Source of the DNA: Fusibacillus kribbianus
GTDB taxonomy: Bacteria; Bacillota; Clostridia; Lachnospirales; Lachnospiraceae
Direction: 5' to 3'
DNA length: 64,000 bases
NCBI RefSeq assembly: GCF_030053595.1
Contig: NZ_JASGBQ010000004.1
Span: 1 to 64,000, forward strand
This document shows, in pieces, positions 32,244-41,421 of this stretch (the stretch's first letter is position 1; the number at the start of each line of letters is the position of its first letter). Under the pieces are notes generated by a model. The model was not told the DNA's origin. It searched no databases and was given only the letters and a program-made list of their open reading frames with translations. The position numbers were made by a program, and so were the translations under genes.

Positions 32244-33803
32244 TTATCTGGAAAAATAACCTTCGAAAATCTTTTTGGCGCCTTTGGTCGCCACGGAGCC
32301 GCCCGTACCGCCATTCTCATAAATAATGCTGACCACGATCTCCGGATTCTCAGCAGGGGCAAAACCCACGAACCATGCATGGCTCTCTTCCTTGTTGGAG
32401 CTGAATTCTGCAGAACCGGTCTTGCCGGCCACCTGATACGAATCTGACTGAAGGGACGGGCTGGTACCTTCATTGACCACGGCAACCATGAAATTCGTCA
32501 GGGTCGCTGCTTCATCTGCTGTCATAAGCTTCCCGGCAGACTGGGGCATAAACTGCTTGACCACCTTTCCGTCAGGACTTTCCACCCGCTCGACCAGATA
32601 AGGAGACATCATGGTCCCTCCATTGGCGATGGTCGCCGTGATCAGCGCATTGTGCAGAGGAGAGATCATCGTCCGTCCCTGGCCGATGGCCGTCTGTACC
32701 CGCTCGGAAAGACCGGAGGAACCATCCAGCACAAAGGAACTCTTTTTATATTCCATACCTTCCGGTACCGGAAGCTCTTTGTTAAACAGAAAGCTTTCAC
32801 AAAGGGAATGGAAGCTGTCCAGATTCAGAGTCTGTCCAATGGTGGCAAAGGAAGTATTGCAGGAATTTGCCAAAGACAAACGCAGATCCAGAAGGCCATG
32901 AACATGGTTGTTGTAGCAGCTCATGACGGAATCTCCGTATGTCATGGAACCTTCACACTCATACTGATAATTTTCCCAGGTTCCGGGGTTTTCCCGAATG
33001 TATTCCAGAGTCGTCAGAAGCTTGAAGGTGGAACCGGGCGGATAAAGTCCCTGGGCTGCCCGGTTTAACAGATTGGCATCTGTATTTTCCTCGGAAATCA
33101 GCCATTCCCAATCCGCAGAAACCGTATTGGGATTGAAATCCGGTTTGGAAACCATGGCAAGGATCTTTCCGGTACCGGGCTCCATGATCACACAGGCGCC
33201 ATTGTATTCTCCCAGCGCATCATAAGCCAGCTGCTGCAGATACGGATCCAGCGTAGTCACCACATTGTCACCGGGGTTTTTCACCTCTTCCATCTCGTTA
33301 TTGACCTGATCCAGCAGGTTTAAATGGGTCGTCAGCAGATACTGACCGGCCGCTGCCTCCAGCCCCGTGATTCCGGAATCGGAATATCCAACCGCATGGG
33401 CAAAGAGATTTTCATAAGGATACTCCCGTACTTCATTTCCTTCTGAATCCTCCACCGTCCGCGCCAGTACCTCTCCGTTTTTTCCCCGGATCTCTCCCCG
33501 GACTACCTTTTCAGAGAAGGTATTCAGTCTGGCATTGTAGGAGCTGTTGATGGTATCCTTGCTTTTTACAACCAGATACCAGGAAAAATAGGCTATGGTT
33601 GCAAGAAACATCACCACAAAAAATGCTCCTGCGATCCGAATCTCCCGGTTAACCTTTTTTGTTCGTTCCTCTACCTGAAGGATTTCCTCTTCTTCCTTCT
33701 CCTGACTGACGAGGGCCCGCCGGACCTTTTCCATATCTTTGCGCGTATAAGGCCTGTCTTCTCCGTTCAAGCTGCCGTTCTTTTTCAATTCTATCAACCT
33801 CAT
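32244..33803 (-). CDS. class B penicillin-binding protein (PbpA-like transpeptidase)
   Basis: A membrane-anchored peptidoglycan transpeptidase. Active-site motifs are STFK in YPPGSTFKLL, SCN in LANSCNTSF and KTG in VAGKTGSAEF. One membrane segment (FFVVMFLATIAYFSWYLVV) lies at residues 61-79 of the longest reading, preceded by 60 charged residues. The start is uncertain: ATG 33803 overlaps the RodA/FtsW gene by 155 bp and lacks a good ribosome site; GTG 33617, with GGAG eight bases upstream, would begin at the membrane segment and end the overlap. It partners the RodA/FtsW glycosyltransferase encoded upstream. Confidence 0.88.
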   Translation of the reverse strand: MRLIELKKNGSLNGEDRPYTRKDMEKVRRALVSQEKEEEEILQVEERTKKVNREIRIAGAFFVVMFLATIAYFSWYLVVKSKDTINSSYNARLNTFSEKVVRGEIRGKNGEVLARTVEDSEGNEVREYPYENLFAHAVGYSDSGITGLEAAAGQYLLTTHLNLLDQVNNEMEEVKNPGDNVVTTLDPYLQQLAYDALGEYNGACVIMEPGTGKILAMVSKPDFNPNTVSADWEWLISEENTDANLLNRAAQGLYPPGSTFKLLTTLEYIRENPGTWENYQYECEGSMTYGDSVMSCYNNHVHGLLDLRLSLANSCNTSFATIGQTLNLDSFHSLCESFLFNKELPVPEGMEYKKSSFVLDGSSGLSERVQTAIGQGRTMISPLHNALITATIANGGTMMSPYLVERVESPDGKVVKQFMPQSAGKLMTADEAATLTNFMVAVVNEGTSPSLQSDSYQVAGKTGSAEFSSNKEESHAWFVGFAPAENPEIVVSIIYENGGTGGSVATKGAKKIFEGYFSR

Positions 33804-35100
33804 CCTGTTTTAATATATAGAGTCCCTGAATAATTCCAAACATGATAAAAGTACTCATGATGGAGCTTCCTCCGTGGCTGACAAAAGGAAGCGTAATACC
33901 TGTGGAGGGAATAAATTTGATCACACCACCGATATTTAAAAATACCTGGGCGCCGTAAATCGCAGCCAGTCCGAAGGCAATGATCTTATAGAACATTCCG
34001 TCCATCCAGGTGGAGATCCATAAAAACTGCAGAAGACAGCTTAAACAGATCAGGATCAGTGCAATGGCAAAGATCCCGCCGAATTCCTCGGAAATTCCCG
34101 CAAAAATGAAATCCGACCGGACTACCGGCACCTTCTCCGGCATCCCCTGATAAAGTCCTGCGCCCAGCCATCCGCCGCTTCCAATGGCAAACAGCGACTG
34201 AAGGATCTGCCATCCATCTCCGTTGGCGTCCATCCACGGATCCTTCCATACCTGCACCCGGACACGGACATGGGAAAAGACCTTATAGGCGAGCACCGAC
34301 GCAATGCTGCCGGCCGCCGCCCCTCCAAACAGATAAAGATAGCTTTTCGTTGCCACAAAAAGCATTAAAAGATACGCGATAAAGTAAATCAGCGCTGCCC
34401 CCAGATCCTTGGAAGCCACCAGGATCAGTACATGGGTAGCCGCCGCCACTGTGGTGACAACGACCCGCTTAAAGCTGATGCTTGTCTGGAACATGGAAGC
34501 GACGAAAAATACAAAGGTGATCTTCACAAATTCCGACGGCTGCAAAGAGAACAGATTTCCGATATCAAAGGAAAGGTAGGCACCGTGCTTTACGGTACTG
34601 AATGCAAAGATCGCACCGAGGGCGACAATGCCGATCGCAGCGTACAGCCAGCCAAACCGCCACAGATATCGCATACGTTTAACGATCACCGGCACCACCA
34701 TGGCAACGGCCGCAGCCGCAGCAGTCACGATAAAATGGCGGATCGCCCGCTCCGGTCCCAGCCTTGTCAGCATGATAAAGCTGACAGCCAGGAGCATACA
34801 GGTATTGTTAATGAGAAGTCTGGATGCTTTTTTATAAAACACCCGAAAAAGCACCAGATACAACGTAAAGAATACCACCTGAGCCAGGTAAAAATAAAAC
34901 ATAGTATGGTCGCCCGTATAGAGAATGATAGCCAGATACCCGGTCAGATGCAGCGCATACATGCAGAAAAGCTGCATGCCACAGGCCCGGTTCCTTCCCT
35001 TATGAGTTTTTAATGTCAGATAGCGATAGGTGGCCAGGGTATACAGAAGGATCAGAACCAGCATGATATACTTTGTCACCTGAATTACAATATTTGTCAC
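33649..35100 (-). CDS. RodA/FtsW/SpoVE-family peptidoglycan polymerase
   Basis: A SEDS glycosyltransferase of 483 residues. The first ~100 residues add about four membrane helices to the usual core, as in actinobacterial and clostridial members paired with PbpA. The core signatures SLQPSEFVKITFVFF, the ASKDLGAALIYF and the terminal ITLPFVSHGGSSIMSTF are intact. The basic C-terminal tail (about 50 residues, rich in R, G and Q) overlaps the start of the PBP gene in another frame. It lies 8 bp after the U32 gene. Confidence 0.92.
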   Translation of the reverse strand: MTNIVIQVTKYIMLVLILLYTLATYRYLTLKTHKGRNRACGMQLFCMYALHLTGYLAIILYTGDHTMFYFYLAQVVFFTLYLVLFRVFYKKASRLLINNTCMLLAVSFIMLTRLGPERAIRHFIVTAAAAAVAMVVPVIVKRMRYLWRFGWLYAAIGIVALGAIFAFSTVKHGAYLSFDIGNLFSLQPSEFVKITFVFFVASMFQTSISFKRVVVTTVAAATHVLILVASKDLGAALIYFIAYLLMLFVATKSYLYLFGGAAAGSIASVLAYKVFSHVRVRVQVWKDPWMDANGDGWQILQSLFAIGSGGWLGAGLYQGMPEKVPVVRSDFIFAGISEEFGGIFAIALILICLSCLLQFLWISTWMDGMFYKIIAFGLAAIYGAQVFLNIGGVIKFIPSTGITLPFVSHGGSSIMSTFIMFGIIQGLYILKQDEVDRIEKERQLERRRQALYAQRYGKGPAGPRQSGEGRRGNPSGRGTNKKG

Positions 35101-35108
35101 AATTTCAC

Positions 35109-37310
35109 CTACTCCACTCCCCGCCTGTAATGTCCTCTTGTACGGCTTTCGGGTTTATAAAGATCCGGGCCTTTCTCCCCCTTGAGGAACGCCTCATATG
35201 TCCGGATCACCTTTGTGACCTCTCCCGCATCCTCCACGGTAAACTGAAGCCGGAGCATAGGCGCCTTTAAGGAGCGCACAGAAGGAATCTCATCGGCAAG
35301 CCACAGGGGTGCACTGTTATAAATCACATTGTAACAGAACCGGCAGTAATTTTTCACCGGAAACTCCATATGCTTTCTGTCACTGAGGATAAGAAAGTCC
35401 GTATGTTTTCCACAGGCCGGATCCCCGGTGGTCCTGCGGATGCACTGGGCGGAAACCATCATGGGAAGACGGCCATAGACCACCAGCTCACTGTTATCCA
35501 TTCCCCTCTCCTTCAGCTCCTTTTCATTTAATTCAAGGGGCGCCGTATCCATGGAAATGCCCCGGTCAAACAATGTCTGCCTGGCGTCCCGGTTAAAGGT
35601 ATAGAGAGAATAATCCGCCACATAAGAATACTGTTTTCCAAACCGTTCAATAAACGGAAGCTCATCTATGATCCGAAGAAGGAATCCATCCACCTGAGGA
35701 ATGCGAAAGAACGATTCCCTGGCATAAAGCTCCTTTTCTGCCCGGTCTCTGCATATCTGGGGAAGGGCCAGATAAAACTCCTTTCCCGCCGCTTTTGTCA
35801 TGTCTGCAAGCTTCGGGATCCGGTCCCACTCCACCTGATTGACTGACAGATAAATTCTCTTTACTGCCTGCTCCCTGATGGCAGCGAGCGCCTGACCTTC
35901 CTCCTCGACAAGCACAGATAACACCGGATTTCCTGCTTGATTTACAGAAAGTTCCGTTGTTTTTTTCTCTCTGCCGCGGGTCGCTTGCCTCCTGTACTTT
36001 TTCAACAGTTCTTCCGTAAGCTTCTCAACTGCGCTTCTTCGAAGCTCATTGAGTGCCCGGACCGGGAGAAAGCAGCCGGGAGCAAGATCGATCTCCAGAT
36101 TTTCAAAAACAAACGGAGTCCCACCCAGCTTTTTCATCTGTTTTTCCAGATCTGATCCGGAAAGAGGACTTTTTTTGGCTTCCAGTACCGTTTCTCCTGA
36201 CACACTGACCGACGTCTCACCCATGCTTAAAGACAGTGTAGCAGGTAAATCTTGAGCAATCCTTAAGTTTCCCTTGATTTTTTCTTTTATTTCTGATTCC
36301 ACATACTGCCTGTCGAGATTTTCAAAAAGAGCCGCATCTACCTGACGGTAAGAAGGTTTTTCCGGGAGCGCCACCATATGACGGCCGTTTTTATCATGAA
36401 AATATCCGTTGGAAAATCCGCCCCTGTCAAAGAGCTCCAGCAAAAACTCTTTATCCTCTTTTGCCGTTTTCCAGCCTTTACTCCCCACTTTTTTATAATA
36501 ATCTACATATTTTCGATATACGCTCACCACTCCGGCCGTATAACGGGGGCTTTTCATCCTGCCTTCGATTTTCAGTGAGCAGACGCCGGCATCCAGAAGC
36601 TCTCCCAGCAGATCCAATCCGCAGAGATCTTTCAGATTCATCACATGAAGTCCCTCCGGGCGGTTCCTTTTTTTCTTTCCGTCCCATACCTCATAAGGAA
36701 GCCGGCAGGGCTGGGCACATCTTCCCCTGTTTCCGCTGCGCCCTCCCACAAGGCTGCTGTAAAGGCACTGTCCCGAATAACAGTAACAGAGAGCGCCGTG
36801 TACAAATGCCTCTATCTCCACATCCACGTGATCGTGAATGGCCTTTATCTCCGGAATGGAAAGCTCTCTGGCTGTGACGATTCTGGCTGCTCCGGCTTTT
36901 TTTGCCTCCATCGCCCCATTCACCCCGGTAATCGTCATCTGGGTACTGGCATGAAGAGGCAGATCCGGAAACCAGCTGCGAACTGCCCGCCACACTCCCA
37001 TATCCTGGACGATCAGAGCATCCACACCGGCCTCATAGACGGGGACGAGAAAATCATAAAGCTCCTCCTCCAGTTCCCTTTCCTTGACAAGGGTATTCAC
37101 GGTCAGATACAGCTTTCTTCCGTGAAGATGGACATAATCGATGGCCTCCAGCAATCTGTTCTTTTCCGGATTTTCCGCATAGGCTCTCGCGCCGAATCTG
37201 GTTCCTCCCATATAGACGGCATCTGCGCCTGCATTCACAGCTGCCTTCATGCTTTCAAAGGAGCCGGCCGGGGCCAGCACCTCAATCACCTGTTCTTTCC
37301 CTCTATCCAT
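35109..37310 (-). CDS. peptidase U32-family protein, long type with DUF3656
   Basis: A 733-residue cytoplasmic protein. The N-terminal U32 domain begins VLAPAGSFESMKAAVNAGADAVYMGG and carries the signature EAFVHGALCYCYSGQC and the cysteines of RGRCAQPCRLPY. The C-terminal half is the DUF3656 region with a cysteine group (DPACGKH, NYCRFCYNVIYN). U32 members such as RlhA and TrhP hydroxylate RNA rather than cut protein, so an RNA-modifying role is likely. It is separated from zapA by a terminator. Confidence 0.9.
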   Translation of the reverse strand: MDRGKEQVIEVLAPAGSFESMKAAVNAGADAVYMGGTRFGARAYAENPEKNRLLEAIDYVHLHGRKLYLTVNTLVKERELEEELYDFLVPVYEAGVDALIVQDMGVWRAVRSWFPDLPLHASTQMTITGVNGAMEAKKAGAARIVTARELSIPEIKAIHDHVDVEIEAFVHGALCYCYSGQCLYSSLVGGRSGNRGRCAQPCRLPYEVWDGKKKRNRPEGLHVMNLKDLCGLDLLGELLDAGVCSLKIEGRMKSPRYTAGVVSVYRKYVDYYKKVGSKGWKTAKEDKEFLLELFDRGGFSNGYFHDKNGRHMVALPEKPSYRQVDAALFENLDRQYVESEIKEKIKGNLRIAQDLPATLSLSMGETSVSVSGETVLEAKKSPLSGSDLEKQMKKLGGTPFVFENLEIDLAPGCFLPVRALNELRRSAVEKLTEELLKKYRRQATRGREKKTTELSVNQAGNPVLSVLVEEEGQALAAIREQAVKRIYLSVNQVEWDRIPKLADMTKAAGKEFYLALPQICRDRAEKELYARESFFRIPQVDGFLLRIIDELPFIERFGKQYSYVADYSLYTFNRDARQTLFDRGISMDTAPLELNEKELKERGMDNSELVVYGRLPMMVSAQCIRRTTGDPACGKHTDFLILSDRKHMEFPVKNYCRFCYNVIYNSAPLWLADEIPSVRSLKAPMLRLQFTVEDAGEVTKVIRTYEAFLKGEKGPDLYKPESRTRGHYRRGVE

Positions 37311-37326
37311 ATCAAAAGCCTTCCAT

Positions 37327-37365
37327 AAAAATCGGGGGCCTGCTTCTCCTGCGCTGCCCCCGCCT
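37327..37365 (-). terminator. terminator after zapA
   Basis: GGGGGC pairs with GCCCCC on the minus strand and is followed by GATTTTTA, between zapA and the U32 gene. Confidence 0.6.
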
Positions 37366-37369
37366 GTTT

Positions 37370-37729
37370 CTAAACTTCCTGTTCCTTCTTCTGCCAGTGT
37401 TCCAGTTCCCGCTTCATCTCCTCAAGCTTGAGCTGAACAGTCACAAGCTGATGCTTCAGACTGTAGATCTCATTGGCCTGAGTCTCCGCCTGCTCCTCCA
37501 GTTCCTCCAGGCGTCCCACGGCCTTGAAATAATCGTCTGCCACATTAAGCTGAAGCAATATGTTCTGATAATCCGGTGTCTGTCTGAGAAATCCATCCAT
37601 CTTCCGAAGCTCGCTGTTCTTCCCGTTGAGATAAGCAGCCACCTTCTGGAGATACTCTTCACTCTCATAGCCACCTAATGTATAAACCTTTCCGGCAATA
37701 ATCACATCCGTGTAATTTCTGGAATTCAT
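37370..37729 (-). CDS. zapA: cell division protein ZapA
   Basis: A 119-residue FtsZ-ring stabiliser. The N-terminal globular head (VIIAGKVYTLGGYESEEYLQKVAAYLN) matches the ZapA domain, and the C-terminal ~60 residues form a long glutamate-rich coiled coil with LEELEEQAETQ repeats. It sits between the U32 gene and ruvB, a common clostridial arrangement. Confidence 0.9.
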   Translation of the reverse strand: MNSRNYTDVIIAGKVYTLGGYESEEYLQKVAAYLNGKNSELRKMDGFLRQTPDYQNILLQLNVADDYFKAVGRLEELEEQAETQANEIYSLKHQLVTVQLKLEEMKRELEHWQKKEQEV

Positions 37730-37842
37730 TCCATTTCTCCTTATGTACCTGTTCCGGCAGTCTTTTCTCTATTATAAAGGCAATCCCAGTAAAAAACAAC
37801 TAGAAATATGAAACTTTGAAAAAAAGGCACAAGATATAGTAT

Positions 37843-38868
37843 TTATCGACTGTTTTCGACATCAGAACCATAAGGGCAGGGAATCCCCAGGTGATGATAG
37901 GCCCTTTCTGTAGCCATCCTTCCTCTGGGTGTCCTGTTGATAAAACCATTTTTCAGAAGATAGGGTTCGTATACATCCTCCAGTGTCCCCACATCCTCCG
38001 AAAGAGCTGCCGCCAGGGTCTCAAGACCCACCGGACCTCCCCCGAACTTCTCCATCAGTGTAAGGAGTATGCGGCGGTCCGTATGATCCAGTCCCAATCG
38101 GTCCACATCAAGAAGATCCAGCGCATCGGAGGCAACCTGCTTTGTGATCACACCGTCGTAACGCACCTGCGCAAAATCCCGGACCCGTTTCAGGAAACGG
38201 TTGGCAAGCCGTGGTGTTCCCCGGGAACGGGAGGCGATTTGTCTGGCTCCTTCCTCTTCGATTTCTACCCGGAGGACTCTGGCAGACCGCATGATAATGG
38301 CGAGAAGCTCATCCTCTGTATAAAACTCCAGATGGTGGACCACGCCGAAACGATCCCTTAAAGGAGCAGTCAAAAGTCCTGCTCTGGTGGTCGCGCCCAC
38401 CAGGGTAAAATGAGGCAGATCCAGACGGATCGAACGGGCAGAGGCCCCTTTTCCAATTACAATATCAATGGCATAATCTTCCATGGCGGGATAGAGAACC
38501 TCCTCCACCTGACGGTTCAGTCGATGGATCTCATCCACGAAAAGAATATCCCCGTCATTGAGATTGTTGAGGATCGCAGCCATCTCTCCGGGCTTTTCAA
38601 TGGCCGGACCTGCCGTGATCTTAAGCTCCGATCCCATCTCATTGGCCAGGATCCCGGCCAGAGTCGTTTTTCCCAGACCGGGCGGTCCATAGAACAGCAC
38701 ATGATCCAGGGACTCCCCGCGGGATTTGGCCGCGTCAATATATACCCGAAGCATATCCTTCGCTTTCTGTTGTCCAATATATTCATCGAGGCTCCTCGGG
38801 CGCAGATGATTCTCAATGCCCTGATCCTCTCTGGTAAATTCTGTATTGATAATCCGCTTTTTTTCCAT
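37843..38868 (-). CDS. ruvB: Holliday junction branch migration ATPase
   Basis: Hexameric motor of the RuvABC complex, 341 residues. Walker [12 protein letters not shown], Walker [11 protein letters not shown], sensor 1 LVGATTRAG and the winged-helix C-terminus ([17 protein letters not shown]) are all present. It follows ruvA by 43 bp; no ruvC is nearby, as usual in Firmicutes, where RecU is used. Confidence 0.97.
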   Translation of the reverse strand: MEKKRIINTEFTREDQGIENHLRPRSLDEYIGQQKAKDMLRVYIDAAKSRGESLDHVLFYGPPGLGKTTLAGILANEMGSELKITAGPAIEKPGEMAAILNNLNDGDILFVDEIHRLNRQVEEVLYPAMEDYAIDIVIGKGASARSIRLDLPHFTLVGATTRAGLLTAPLRDRFGVVHHLEFYTEDELLAIIMRSARVLRVEIEEEGARQIASRSRGTPRLANRFLKRVRDFAQVRYDGVITKQVASDALDLLDVDRLGLDHTDRRILLTLMEKFGGGPVGLETLAAALSEDVGTLEDVYEPYLLKNGFINRTPRGRMATERAYHHLGIPCPYGSDVENSR

Positions 38869-38911
38869 CAGCAGATGCTTCCTTTCCTGTCCGCGTCAGT
38901 ATCCGCTTCCA

Positions 38912-39535
38912 TTAAAACAATGTCATCTTTCTGAGAGCTGCTTTTAAAATGGCCTCCACCGAAAGCTCTTCGGCTCCCGACACCTGATTCACCGCCTTCA
39001 TGGCTTCCGCTGCACTGTAGCCAAGGGCCGTCAGGGCCTGTACCGCCTCACCCTTTCTGTCCTGGATAGAAGTACCGGAAGCTTCATCTTCTCCGGACGC
39101 CACATGGCCCTTCTTAATCTCAAAGGCATCCTCCAGCTTAAACTTGTCCTTAAGCTCCAGAATCAGCTTTTTGGCAGTCTTGATACCGATCCCAGGCGCT
39201 CTGGCAATGGTCTTTGCGTCCTCTGAGAGAACGGCAAACCGCAGATCATCAGGTGATATGACAGAAAGTACCCCAAGCGCTCCTTTGGGACCGATACCGC
39301 TGACCCCGATGAGGAGCTTAAACACCTCCAGATCCTCCCGACAGGAAAAGCCATAAAGGCGAAGCGAGGAATCCTGTCCCATATGAAGATAAGTATAGAC
39401 CTGTATTTCACTGCCGACGGAAACCTCCGACAGCATGGAAAGCGGAACCTGGATCTGATAACCGATGCCTCCGGTCTCCACGATCAGCGCTTCCTCATAT
39501 AATTCCAAAAGCCTGCCTTTTATAAAAGAAATCAT
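38912..39535 (-). CDS. ruvA: Holliday junction DNA helicase subunit
   Basis: Tetrameric junction-binding subunit of RuvAB, 207 residues from ATG 39535 (AAAAGGGG upstream). The N-terminal OB fold starts MISFIKGRLLELYEEALIVE; two helix-hairpin-helix units are GVSGIGPKGALGVLS and APGIGIKTAKKLILELK; the C-terminal domain III that contacts RuvB ends at AALRKMTLF. It is divergent from the RNase H-like gene with an intergenic region of 127 bp. Confidence 0.96.
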   Translation of the reverse strand: MISFIKGRLLELYEEALIVETGGIGYQIQVPLSMLSEVSVGSEIQVYTYLHMGQDSSLRLYGFSCREDLEVFKLLIGVSGIGPKGALGVLSVISPDDLRFAVLSEDAKTIARAPGIGIKTAKKLILELKDKFKLEDAFEIKKGHVASGEDEASGTSIQDRKGEAVQALTALGYSAAEAMKAVNQVSGAEELSVEAILKAALRKMTLF

Positions 39536-39627
39536 TCCGAATCCCCTTTTCCCTTTTCTCCAAAAACAGTTTATCACAGTTCCCTCTGTCTGGCAAGAGT
39601 TTTTCGCACAGGTGTTCTATTTTTGCC

Positions 39628-39656
39628 TTGACACCGGAAAAGACGGCTTTTATAAT
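39628..39656 (+). promoter_or_regulatory. perfect sigma-A promoter placed for a leaderless transcript
   Basis: TTGACA (39628-39633), 17-bp spacer, TATAAT (39651-39656). The ATG of the next gene begins only seven bases after the -10 box (39663), where transcription should itself start. Confidence 0.8.
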
Positions 39657-39662
39657 AAAAGT

Positions 39663-40757
39663 ATGAAAACGATAACGAAAGAATTTGAATTCAAAAGTAC
39701 ATATGATCTGGCACGTCTCGGCGATCCGGAAGATCTACTTTTTTTTGATATTGAAACCACAGGTCTCTCTTCCAAAAAAGATATGATTTACCTGATCGGT
39801 TGTGTTTACGTGAGAGACGGCCGCTGGCACATGAAACAGTGGTTTGCTGAATCCCCCGACGCAGAAGGCGAGATCCTTCTCCACTTCTTTCTGTTTGCCT
39901 CCCGGTTTTCAACCTTAGTGCATTTCAACGGCACCACCTTCGACCTTCCGTTTTTGAAGGAACGTGCCGCCCGTTACCATACACCCGTTTCCGGCAGAGA
40001 ACCGGAAAGCCTGGATATCTATCGAAAAGTAAAGCCTTTAAAGACCATCCTCGGTCTCCCTGACTGCCGTCAGAAAACGCTGGAGGCCTTTCTTGGCAAT
40101 GACAGGGAAGATCTCTATGACGGCGGGCAGCTCATAAACTTCTACTGGCAGTATCTGCGAACCGGCGAAGCTTCCTTATACGAGGCTCTCCTTCTTCACA
40201 ATGAGGAGGATGTGAAGGGCCTTCCCGCCCTGCTTTCACTGTTTTCCTATGAAGATTTCTTTTGCGGCGGCTTTCATGTTCAGGCTGAAGAGCTCTCCCA
40301 CTACAGAACTGCAGACGGGACGGAAGCCCGCGAGCTCTTTGTCACCTGCAAGTGTGACTGTTTTTCTCTGCCTGTCCCCTGTTCCTTCTCTGTCGGCGAC
40401 TGCAGGCTTGTCTGCCGCGGCGATATGCTGATCTTTCGTCTTCCTCTTTTCGAGGGAACGCTCAGGTATTTCTTCAGCAATTACTGCGATTACTATTATC
40501 TGCCCCTGGAAGACCGTGCCATTCACAAAAGTGTGGCCGCTTTTGTAGAGAAGACTCACAGGAGGAAGGCTACTGCCAAAACCTGTTATCAGAAACGAAC
40601 CGGCTGTTTTCTCCCCATACCGGAAGCTGCTGCCGGTGAACATCCTGTTTTTTACAGAGAATATAAACAAAAACCCTCCTATATTGAATACGAGGAAGGA
40701 CTTTTTAAAGATCCTGTCTTTTTACAGCAGTTTCTGCTTGCAACTCTCCCGAAATAA
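39663..40757 (+). CDS. ribonuclease H-like (YprB-type) DEDD exonuclease-domain protein
   Basis: A protein of 364 residues. The first acidic motif is FFDIETTGLS, then VHFNGTTFDLPFL as ExoII and HNEEDVKGLPALL as ExoIII, which together define the RNase H-like DnaQ/YprB domain (residues ~25-205). The C-terminal ~150 residues form a second, tyrosine- and cysteine-rich domain of unknown role. A perfect promoter ends six bases before the ATG and no ribosome site fits, so it is predicted to be leaderless. The nucleic acid substrate is unknown. Confidence 0.82.
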   Translation: MKTITKEFEFKSTYDLARLGDPEDLLFFDIETTGLSSKKDMIYLIGCVYVRDGRWHMKQWFAESPDAEGEILLHFFLFASRFSTLVHFNGTTFDLPFLKERAARYHTPVSGREPESLDIYRKVKPLKTILGLPDCRQKTLEAFLGNDREDLYDGGQLINFYWQYLRTGEASLYEALLLHNEEDVKGLPALLSLFSYEDFFCGGFHVQAEELSHYRTADGTEARELFVTCKCDCFSLPVPCSFSVGDCRLVCRGDMLIFRLPLFEGTLRYFFSNYCDYYYLPLEDRAIHKSVAAFVEKTHRRKATAKTCYQKRTGCFLPIPEAAAGEHPVFYREYKQKPSYIEYEEGLFKDPVFLQQFLLATLPK

Positions 40758-40835
40758 TGCTATGATTTTACCTGTTCGCTGTCGATATCTGTCGACTATT
40801 TGGTAAATTGTCTTTTTTCACTTCGGGAGTGTTTT

Positions 40836-41312
40836 ATGATAGATGCAAACAGCCTTTTCAAAAGGCTTTTGACTTATTATTCCAATGATTACGATGTGAT
40901 CCGCCCGTATCAGCTTGACGATACGATCTATGATGCTTATGCGGCGTACAGCCATTTTAATTGTTTTGAACACGCTTTTATTCGCAGTACCCTGACTCTT
41001 TCCAAACGGGACATTCTCCGCTTCCGTGATCAGGTTACCACGATCATCGAACCCTGGATGGTCTGTGCAGGAGAGTCTTCCCCACCCCAGAACCATATCT
41101 ATACCTATGTGACAGGGGTATTTATCAGCGAGAAGAGAATACGTGATGACGTTCGCCGTATTATCCGGCGCTTCCGATATTACAGGGGCTACGGCTATTA
41201 TAAAAGCGGTTATTGCCAGGCCAGGATCGCTGCCTTTGACATGGAAACCGGTTCTCTGATCGTCAGCCCGGCAGCCAAAGAGCTGATGCTGGAATATCAA
41301 CGGGTTCTTTGA
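40836..41312 (+). CDS. conserved hypothetical protein, unrecognised
   Basis: A 158-residue protein I do not recognise. It is rich in tyrosine and arginine (RRFRYYRGYGYYKSGYC), lacks membrane segments and signal peptide, and looks mostly helical (FKRLLTYYSNDYDVIRPY; KRIRDDVRRIIRRF). GGGAGTG stands before the ATG. It follows the YprB-like gene by 78 bp in the same direction and ends at a terminator, so it may share its transcript. The acidic front and basic end would suit nucleic acid binding, but that is only a guess. Confidence 0.7.
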   Translation: MIDANSLFKRLLTYYSNDYDVIRPYQLDDTIYDAYAAYSHFNCFEHAFIRSTLTLSKRDILRFRDQVTTIIEPWMVCAGESSPPQNHIYTYVTGVFISEKRIRDDVRRIIRRFRYYRGYGYYKSGYCQARIAAFDMETGSLIVSPAAKELMLEYQRVL

Positions 41313-41351
41313 AAAGATCCCTTCCGATTTAAAACTGTTGTTTATCAGAAA

Positions 41352-41386
41352 AGGCACAGGACTAATCTTTGTCCTGTGCCTCTTTC
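41352..41386 (+). terminator. terminator between the hypothetical gene and rpsA
   Basis: AGGCACAGGAC (41352-41362) pairs perfectly with GTCCTGTGCCT (41371-41381), followed by CTTTC; works for both convergent genes. Confidence 0.75.
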
Positions 41387-41421
41387 ATTACTTATCCATG
41401 CTTACAAAAAACTGTTTTTAA

